A stretch of 9,410 bases of DNA from JBEIFW01 sp044370695 (GTDB lineage: Bacteria; Actinomycetota; Acidimicrobiia; Acidimicrobiales; Ilumatobacteraceae), in contig JBILVB010000142.1 of assembly GCA_044370695.1 (NCBI GenBank), positions 1 through 9,410 of the forward strand, given 5' to 3'. The notes under the pieces are model-generated. The model ran no database searches, had not been told where the DNA came from, and saw only the letters and a list, made by a program, of their open reading frames with translations. This document shows, piece by piece, positions 4,254 through 9,410 of the stretch. The first letter of the stretch is position 1; the number at the start of each line of letters is the position of its first letter. Position numbers and translations under genes: made by a program.

Positions 4254-5960
4254 GTAGCCGTTGGTGATCGGCAGACGTCGGTCCTTGCCGAACGCCTTCG
4301 GCGTCACGCGCACCCCGGGCGGGTTCTGGCGACGCTTGTATTCGGCGAGGTCGACGAGCCGGGTGATCCGCCGCACCGTCGGCTCGTCGGCCAGACCGGC
4401 GGCGATGATCTCGCCCGCCGTGCGGTCCTCCTCGACGTACGCCTCGAGGATCGAGTCGAGCACCTCGTAGGGCGGCAGGCTCTGGTCGTCACGCTGGTCG
4501 GGGCGCAATTCGGCCGACGGCGGCTTGGTGAACACCCGCTCGGGGATCACCGGGCGACGCGCCTTGTCGTTCACGTGCCGGCAGAGCTCGTAGACGAGCA
4601 GCTTCGGCACGTCCTTGATCACCGCGAACCCGCCGGCCGAGTCGCCATACAGCGTCGAGTAGCCGACGGCGAGCTCGCTCTTGTTTCCCGTGGTCACGAC
4701 CAGCCAACCGAACTTGTTGGACAGTGCCATGAGCAGCATCCCCCGGATGCGGCTCTGCAGGTTCTCCTCGGTGAGATCCGGGGCGCGACCCAGGAAGGAC
4801 GGGGCGAGCAGCTCGAGGTAGGGCGTGAACACGCCCTCGATCGGGATCGTCCGCACGTCCAGACCGAGGTTGCGTGCCAGCTCCTCGGCGTCGAGCACCG
4901 AGTGGTCCGAGGAGTACCGGGACGGCATGAGCACCCCGTGCACCCGCTCGGCGCCGAGCGCGTCGGCGCCGACGGCCGCCACCAACGACGAGTCGATCCC
5001 GCCCGACAACCCGACCACCATGTCGCTGAAACCGTTCTTGCGCACGTAGTCGCGCAGCCCGACGACGAGGGCCTCGTACACCTCGGCCACCGGTCCGGCC
5101 AGCAACGCCATCGTGGGCGGGTACCGGCCGTCGCGCCCGGACACCGGGTCGGACACGACGGTCTCGGCCAACGGTGCCGCCGTGGTCCGCCCGCGCGGGT
5201 CCAGGAGGCGCTTGCGGAACGTCGGGCGCACGTCGAGGTCGACGACGACGACCTCCTCGACGAACTGCCCGGCCCGGGCCACCAACTCGCCGTCCGCGTC
5301 GAGGACCATGGAGGCGCCGTCGAACACCAACTCGTCCTGACCCCCGACGAGGTTCACGTAGACGAGGGCGCAGCTCGCGTCCGCGGCCCGCGTCGCGAGC
5401 ATGCGCTCCCGGGCGAGCACCCGGCCCCGGTAGTACGGCGAGGCGTTGAGGTTCACGATCACCTCGGCCCCGCCGGCCGACTGGGCCAGGATCGGACCCG
5501 TCGGACTCCAGGCGTCCTCGCAGATCGACACCCCCACCTTCACCCCACCCACCACGAACAGCTGCGGGGGCTGGGTGCCCGGCACGAACGTCCGCTGCTC
5601 GTCGAACACGGCGTAGTTCGGCAACACCTGCTTGCGGTACGTGCCGACCACCGCGCCGCGGGCGCACACCGCCGCTGCGTTGTGGAGGTCCCGTCCGGGC
5701 TCGACGAAGCCGACCACCGCAGCGCACCGGCCGGTGGCCGCGGCGACCTCGTGGAGCGCGGCGACGTTGTCGGCGACGAACCCCGGCTTGAGGACGAGGT
5801 CCTCGGGCGGGTAGCCGGTCACGGCGAGCTCGGGGAACACGGCGAGGTCGCAGCCCACCGCCTCGGCCTGCTCGTAGGCGCCGAGGATCCGCCGGACGTT
5901 CCCGGCGAGATCGCCGACGTGGAGGTTGAGCTGGCACAGGGCGATCCGCAGGCTGGGCAC
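4245..5960 (-). CDS. nadE: Glutamine-dependent NAD+ synthetase
   Basis: A 571-residue two-domain cytosolic enzyme that converts deamido-NAD+ (nicotinate adenine dinucleotide), ATP and glutamine to NAD+, the last step of NAD+ synthesis. The N-terminal carbon-nitrogen hydrolase (glutaminase) domain, about residues 3-265, shows the Glu-Lys-Cys triad: E44 in FPELAVTGYPPEDL, K110 in YRKQVLPNY and C147 in VSICEDAW. The C-terminal synthetase domain has the ATP-pyrophosphatase P-loop LSGGIDSS (318-325), then TTGNKSELAVGYSTLYGD and the C-terminal EYKRRQNPPGVRVTPKAFG. The length matches the shorter two-domain class, unlike the longer (about 680) mycobacterial enzyme. The GTG at 5960 is set by GAGGAG 6 nt upstream and by the family N-terminus; the open frame up to 6302 overlaps glnE. 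It is divergent from glnE, another glutamine-related gene. Confidence 0.96.
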   Translation of the reverse strand: MPSLRIALCQLNLHVGDLAGNVRRILGAYEQAEAVGCDLAVFPELAVTGYPPEDLVLKPGFVADNVAALHEVAAATGRCAAVVGFVEPGRDLHNAAAVCARGAVVGTYRKQVLPNYAVFDEQRTFVPGTQPPQLFVVGGVKVGVSICEDAWSPTGPILAQSAGGAEVIVNLNASPYYRGRVLARERMLATRAADASCALVYVNLVGGQDELVFDGASMVLDADGELVARAGQFVEEVVVVDLDVRPTFRKRLLDPRGRTTAAPLAETVVSDPVSGRDGRYPPTMALLAGPVAEVYEALVVGLRDYVRKNGFSDMVVGLSGGIDSSLVAAVGADALGAERVHGVLMPSRYSSDHSVLDAEELARNLGLDVRTIPIEGVFTPYLELLAPSFLGRAPDLTEENLQSRIRGMLLMALSNKFGWLVVTTGNKSELAVGYSTLYGDSAGGFAVIKDVPKLLVYELCRHVNDKARRPVIPERVFTKPPSAELRPDQRDDQSLPPYEVLDSILEAYVEEDRTAGEIIAAGLADEPTVRRITRLVDLAEYKRRQNPPGVRVTPKAFGKDRRLPITNGYRG

Positions 5961-6116
5961 CGTTTGCTCCTCGGTCGAACGGCCTCGACTCGGCGTTCCG
6001 GGAGAACGGTCCGTGGGCGGGGCCGCCGGTGACGCTACAAGGCGGCTCGCGCCGGCCGAGGCCATCGCAGCACCTTGCGTGCACCGAGGCTCGTCCCGGC
6101 GGCAAGCTGTACACCT
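5961..6116. promoter_or_regulatory. Divergent nadE-glnE promoter region
   Basis: This 156-bp non-coding spacer must hold promoters for both genes. For nadE, TAGCGT (minus strand, 6037-6032) fits TANNNT and would give a leader of about 65 nt, but no matching -35 is evident. For glnE no TANNNT box with suitable spacing was found. A TGTACA palindrome (6108-6113) sits just before its GTG. No clear GlnR-type box or riboswitch was recognised. Confidence 0.4.
5967..5972 (-). promoter_or_regulatory. Shine-Dalgarno that sets the nadE start
   Basis: GAGGAG on the minus strand with a 6-nt spacer to the GTG at 5960. This is the strongest ribosome binding site in the window, and it shows that nadE has a leader, unlike several neighbours. 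It decides the GTG start against the long upstream extension. Confidence 0.8.
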
Positions 6117-8789
6117 GTGATCCCGGCGCCGCTGTCCGAACTGGCCGATCTCTCGGCGTCGCCGGCACGCGTGCGGGTGACCCTGGAACGCCTCGTCGAG
6201 CGCGTCGGCGACCGATTGACGGACCTCGACCTCGCCGCCACCGTGTGCGCCGTCGTCGGCGCCTCGCGCGACCTGGCGACCAAGCTCGAAGCCGACCCTC
6301 ACCTGGTCGAGGTCCTCGCCCGGCTCGACGACCGTGAGCCGTGCGCAGCCGGCTCACCCGAGGAGCTGCGAGCCTGGCGGGACCGGGAGTACCTGCGGCT
6401 CGCCGCCCGCGACCTGACCGACCGCGACACCCTGGTGCCGACGATCCGCGGCGTCTCCGTGCTCGCCCGGGACGTGCTCGAGGCGGCGGTCCGCCTCGCC
6501 GAGCCGGGCGGCCGGCTGGCGGTCATCGCGATGGGGAAGCTCGGCGGCGACGAACTGAACTATGCGAGCGACGTCGACGTGCTGTTCGTCGGCGAGGGCG
6601 ACGTGAGCGCGCTCGAGCGCGACGCCCGCCGGGTGATGGCGATCGCCCGGGACTGCTTCCGGGTCGACGCGAACCTGCGGCCCCAGGGGCGGGACGGGGC
6701 GCTCGTGCACAGCCTTGCGTCGTACCGGGCGTACTGGGACCGGTGGGCCGAGCCGTGGGAGTTCCAGGCGCTGCTCAAGGCGCGCGCCGCGGCGGGCGAC
6801 CCGGAGCTGGGTACGGCGTTCGACGAAGCGGCGGCCCGAGTGCTGTGGGAGCGCACCTTCACCGCCGACGACCTGCGGTCGATCCGGCACCTGAAGGCCC
6901 GCATGGAAGCCGAACTGGCACGCAAGGGGTTGACCGATCGGGAGGTCAAGCGGGGGCGGGGCGGGATCCGCGACATCGAGTTCGCCGTGCAACTCCTGCA
7001 GCTCGTCCATGGTCGGCTCGATCCGGACCTGCGGTCGCCGTCCACCATCGACGCGCTCGACGAGCTGGCGATCGCCGGCTACGTGGAGCCCGACGACGCC
7101 GATGCGCTCTACGACGCCTACGGGTTCCTGCGCCGGCTCGAACACCGGCTCCAGTTGCACGACGGGGCCCAGGTGTACGCGGTGCCACTCGAACTGGCCG
7201 AGCGCGATCGCATCGCACGCACCCTGGGCATGCGCGACACCGGCAACGCGAGCGCCGTGTCCACCTTCGAGACCGCCCTCAGCGAGCACCAGGCGACGGC
7301 GCGCTCGATCCACGAGCGGCTGTACTTCCGACCGTTGCTCGAGGCGTTCGCCTCGAACACGTTCCTCGTGCGCCCCGGTGTCGCCGAGGCCCGCCTGGCC
7401 GCGTTCGGCTTCTCCGATTCGACCCGCACCCGCCAGGCCGTCGGCGAACTCACCCACGGCCTCACCCGCTCGTCGCGCCTGATGGCGCAGATGCTCCCCC
7501 TCGTGCTCGGGTGGTTGTCCGACACGCCGGATCCCGATCTCGGGCTGCTCTGCCTGCGCACCCTCGTCGACGACCGGTACCGGGCCGAGGAGCTGACCCG
7601 GATGTTCCGGGAATCGCCCGAGGCGGCGCGGCGGCTGTGCCGGCTGGTCGGTACGAGCCGGACGGTGTCGGACATGCTCCAGCGCAACCTCGACGTCGTG
7701 GCCCGCCTCCCCGACGTCGATCGACTCCGCACCAAGGACCGCGAGCAGTTGGAGGCCTCGGCGGGCAAGTCGCTCGAGCTGCGCCCCGAACCCGAGCGAC
7801 GCCAGGCTGCGCTGCGCCGCTGGAAGGAGCGCAACCTGCTCGGGGTGATCACCCGGGACCTGCTCGGCGAGGCCGACGTCGACCAGGTCGGCGCCGACGT
7901 CACCGCGATCGCCGAAGCCGTCCTCGAGGTGGCGCTCGGCGGGCTCGACCCGGCGATCCCGTTCTCGATCGTGGCGCTCGGCCGTTTCGGCGGCGGCGAG
8001 TTGTCCTACGCGAGCGATCTCGACGTCCTGTTCGTCTACGAGGGGGGCTCGCCCGACGACGCGGAGGAGGCGCTGCGGATCGCCACCGGCCTGCGCAAGG
8101 TGATCCAGGGCGCCGAGCCGGCGAGCCGCCTGTGGGAGGTCGACGTGAACCTGCGGCCCGAGGGCAAGCAGGGGCTGCTCGCTCGGACCGTCGGCGGGTA
8201 CCAGACGTACTTCCGCGACTGGGCGCTCGTCTGGGAACGCCAGGCCATGCTGCGCGCCCGGCCCGTCGCCGGGACCGCCGAGGTCGGCCGGCGGTTCATG
8301 GACCTCCTCGGCGACTTCGTCTGGTCCCCCGGGCTCAGCGAGGACGACCGGCGGGAGATCCGACGCATCAAGGCCCGCGTCGAACGCGAGCGGATCCCGG
8401 CGGGTGAAGATCCCCAGTTCCACCTCAAGCTCGGTCGGGGCTCGCTCAGCGACGTCGAGTGGACGGTGCAGATGCTGCAGCTCGAGCACCGCGTGCCGGC
8501 CACCGGCACGATGGAGGCGATCGCCGCGCTCGAAGCGGCCGAGGTGCTGTCGGCGAGCGACGCCGAGACGCTCGCGGCGGCGTACCGGTTCTGCGAGCAG
8601 ACCCGAAACCGGCTCTGGCTGGTACGCGGCGGTCCGGGCGACGCGCTCCCGACCGACGCCGAGACCCTGACGCACCTCGCCCGGAGTCTCGAGACGACCC
8701 CGGTCGAGCTGCGCGACCGGTACCGGCGGGTGACGCGGCGGTGCCGCACGGTCATGGAGCGCCTGTTCTACGGGCGAGTGACGTCGTGA
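6117..8789 (+). CDS. glnE: Bifunctional glutamine synthetase adenylyltransferase / adenylyl-removing enzyme
   Basis: An 890-residue cytosolic enzyme that adds AMP to, and removes it from, a tyrosine of glutamine synthetase, tuning ammonia assimilation to nitrogen state. The duplicated architecture is clear. The N-terminal adenylyl-removing half has MGKLGGDELNYASDVDVLF (139-157, with D152 and D154) and a helical segment with RGRGGIRDIEF (279-289). The C-terminal adenylyltransferase half has LGRFGGGELSYASDLDVLF (621-639, with D634 and D636) and LGRGSLSDVEW (772-782). All four acidic residues of the nucleotidyltransferase motifs are present, so both activities look intact. It is shorter at the N-terminus than E. 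coli GlnE (946) and many actinobacterial ones. The start is uncertain: GTG at 6117 is used, an in-frame TTG at 6075 is possible, and no good Shine-Dalgarno precedes either. It overlaps the RNA methyltransferase gene downstream by 4 nt. Glutamine synthetase itself is not in the window. Confidence 0.95.
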   Translation: MIPAPLSELADLSASPARVRVTLERLVERVGDRLTDLDLAATVCAVVGASRDLATKLEADPHLVEVLARLDDREPCAAGSPEELRAWRDREYLRLAARDLTDRDTLVPTIRGVSVLARDVLEAAVRLAEPGGRLAVIAMGKLGGDELNYASDVDVLFVGEGDVSALERDARRVMAIARDCFRVDANLRPQGRDGALVHSLASYRAYWDRWAEPWEFQALLKARAAAGDPELGTAFDEAAARVLWERTFTADDLRSIRHLKARMEAELARKGLTDREVKRGRGGIRDIEFAVQLLQLVHGRLDPDLRSPSTIDALDELAIAGYVEPDDADALYDAYGFLRRLEHRLQLHDGAQVYAVPLELAERDRIARTLGMRDTGNASAVSTFETALSEHQATARSIHERLYFRPLLEAFASNTFLVRPGVAEARLAAFGFSDSTRTRQAVGELTHGLTRSSRLMAQMLPLVLGWLSDTPDPDLGLLCLRTLVDDRYRAEELTRMFRESPEAARRLCRLVGTSRTVSDMLQRNLDVVARLPDVDRLRTKDREQLEASAGKSLELRPEPERRQAALRRWKERNLLGVITRDLLGEADVDQVGADVTAIAEAVLEVALGGLDPAIPFSIVALGRFGGGELSYASDLDVLFVYEGGSPDDAEEALRIATGLRKVIQGAEPASRLWEVDVNLRPEGKQGLLARTVGGYQTYFRDWALVWERQAMLRARPVAGTAEVGRRFMDLLGDFVWSPGLSEDDRREIRRIKARVERERIPAGEDPQFHLKLGRGSLSDVEWTVQMLQLEHRVPATGTMEAIAALEAAEVLSASDAETLAAAYRFCEQTRNRLWLVRGGPGDALPTDAETLTHLARSLETTPVELRDRYRRVTRRCRTVMERLFYGRVTS

Positions 8790-9410
8790 ACCCGTCGACG
8801 ACCGGCCCGCGCCCGGTCGTCGAGATCACCGACCCGGCCGACGATCGGGTGGCGGACTTCGTCGGCCTGCGAGACCACGACCTGCGTCGGCGCCGGGAGG
8901 CCGACGGAGGCGACCGTGCCGGCGTGTTCGTCGCCGAGGGCGACCTCGTGCTCAGCCGGGCCCTGCGGGCCGGGTACGCCGTGCGCGCCGTGCTGATCGA
9001 CGCCCGCCGCACCCAGCCGCTCCCCCCGGAGTTGCCGCCTTCCTGCCCCGTGTTCGCCGCGGGGCCCGCGGTGGTCCTGCGGATCACCGGCTATCACCTG
9101 CACCGGGGGATCCTGGGCACGTTCGACCGCCGGCCGGTCCCGGCTCCCGCCGAGGTGATCGCCGGCCGCCGGCGGGTGGTGGCGCTCGAGAACCTCGTCA
9201 ACCCCACCAACCTGGGGGTCATCGCCCGCAGCGCGGTCGCCTTGGGCTGGGAGGCACTGCTGCTCGATCCCACCTGCTGCGATCCGCTCTACCGGCGCGC
9301 CGCCCGGGTGGCGATGGGCGAGGTGTACGCGCTGCCGTACGCCGTCACCGGACGGTTCCCGGCCGGCTTGCAGGTGCTCGCCACGCACGGCTTCACGACC
9401 GTCGCGCTCA
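8786..9410 (+). CDS. SpoU/TrmH-family RNA 2'-O-ribose methyltransferase (3' end cut by window)
   Basis: The first 208 residues of a SPOUT-class methyltransferase; the gene continues past the right edge. These enzymes methylate ribose 2'-OH in tRNA or rRNA using S-adenosylmethionine, with the cofactor bound in a trefoil knot. The substrate-binding N-terminal part has the usual FVAEGDLVL (about residues 50-58). SpoU motif 1 appears as ENLVNPTNLGVIARSAVALG (134-153), with the conserved Asn and Arg. Motif 2 follows as LLLDPTCCDPLYRRAARVAMG (156-176). Motif 3 lies beyond the window. The GTG start overlaps the glnE stop (GTGA), so translation is likely coupled. The substrate RNA cannot be told from this part; tRNA G18 or a 23S rRNA position are both possible. 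Confidence 0.88.
   Translation, partial: MNPSTTGPRPVVEITDPADDRVADFVGLRDHDLRRRREADGGDRAGVFVAEGDLVLSRALRAGYAVRAVLIDARRTQPLPPELPPSCPVFAAGPAVVLRITGYHLHRGILGTFDRRPVPAPAEVIAGRRRVVALENLVNPTNLGVIARSAVALGWEALLLDPTCCDPLYRRAARVAMGEVYALPYAVTGRFPAGLQVLATHGFTTVAL

Noticed and set aside
4575..6032. 485-codon plus-strand open frame opposite nadE
   Set aside because: The minus strand carries all NadE motifs. The plus translation is low-complexity, rich in His, Arg and Gly, and has no ribosome binding site.
5961..6302. N-terminal extension of NadE by 114 codons
   Set aside because: It overlaps glnE and is not family-like, and GAGGAG with ideal spacing marks the GTG at 5960.
3456..8524. Seven copies of GCGATCGC (the cyanobacterial HIP1 octamer), at 3456, 3465, 6639, 7068, 7204, 7905 and 8517
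   Set aside because: Six of seven encode Ala-Ile-Ala with the preferred codons GCG ATC GCC/GCA, so codon use explains the excess without a dedicated repeat.
6354..8675. 773-codon minus-strand open frame opposite glnE
   Set aside because: The GlnE motifs on the plus strand are complete. The antisense frame is a codon-bias artefact with no recognisable domain.
1..9410. Mobile elements, CRISPR arrays, tRNA/rRNA genes, toxin-antitoxin or phage genes
   Set aside because: No transposase, integrase, regular spaced repeats or RNA gene signatures were seen on either strand, and base and codon use look uniform throughout.

Overview
The window is very GC-rich and densely coding. Its genes point to a high-GC Actinomycetota. 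The evidence is a MshA-type mycothiol glycosyltransferase followed by a YbjN-fold protein (an arrangement known from mycobacteria), an RsiG-like anti-sigma factor, a bifunctional GlnE, frequent GTG starts, and several starts that look leaderless. The shortened two-domain NadE and GlnE and the RsiG homologue would fit a deep-branching class such as Acidimicrobiia, but that placement is inference.

Layout: the left block (95-3044) is all on the minus strand and reads, in transcription order, MoaD/ThiS-like protein, RsiG-like c-di-GMP-responsive anti-sigma factor, XRE regulator, MshA and YbjN-domain protein. XRE-mshA-ybjN are packed with 4-nt and 7-nt gaps and are probably one operon. A GC hairpin and a new -10-like box separate them from rsiG. 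A 45-bp divergent promoter region (3045-3089) leads rightward to a histidine phosphatase and a translationally coupled YgjP-type metallopeptidase-fold protein (3090-4183). A short convergent region (4184-4244) holds three 15-bp tandem units and GC hairpins. It is followed by minus-strand glutamine-dependent NAD+ synthetase (4245-5960). A 156-bp divergent spacer then leads to plus-strand glnE, which overlaps by 4 nt a SpoU/TrmH-type RNA methyltransferase that runs off the right edge.

How they fit together: mshA starts mycothiol synthesis. nadE (a glutamine amidotransferase) and glnE (which controls glutamine synthetase by adenylylation) both depend on the glutamine state of the cell and are divergently arranged. 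The rsiG product should couple c-di-GMP levels to a WhiG/FliA-like sigma factor that is not encoded here. No mobile element, CRISPR array, tRNA or rRNA was seen. Most of the window is ordinary core genome. The points most worth a second look are the RsiG homologue with one intact and one altered c-di-GMP motif, the MoaD-like protein whose GG is not C-terminal, and the series of TANNNT boxes placed 6-10 nt before start codons that lack a Shine-Dalgarno.
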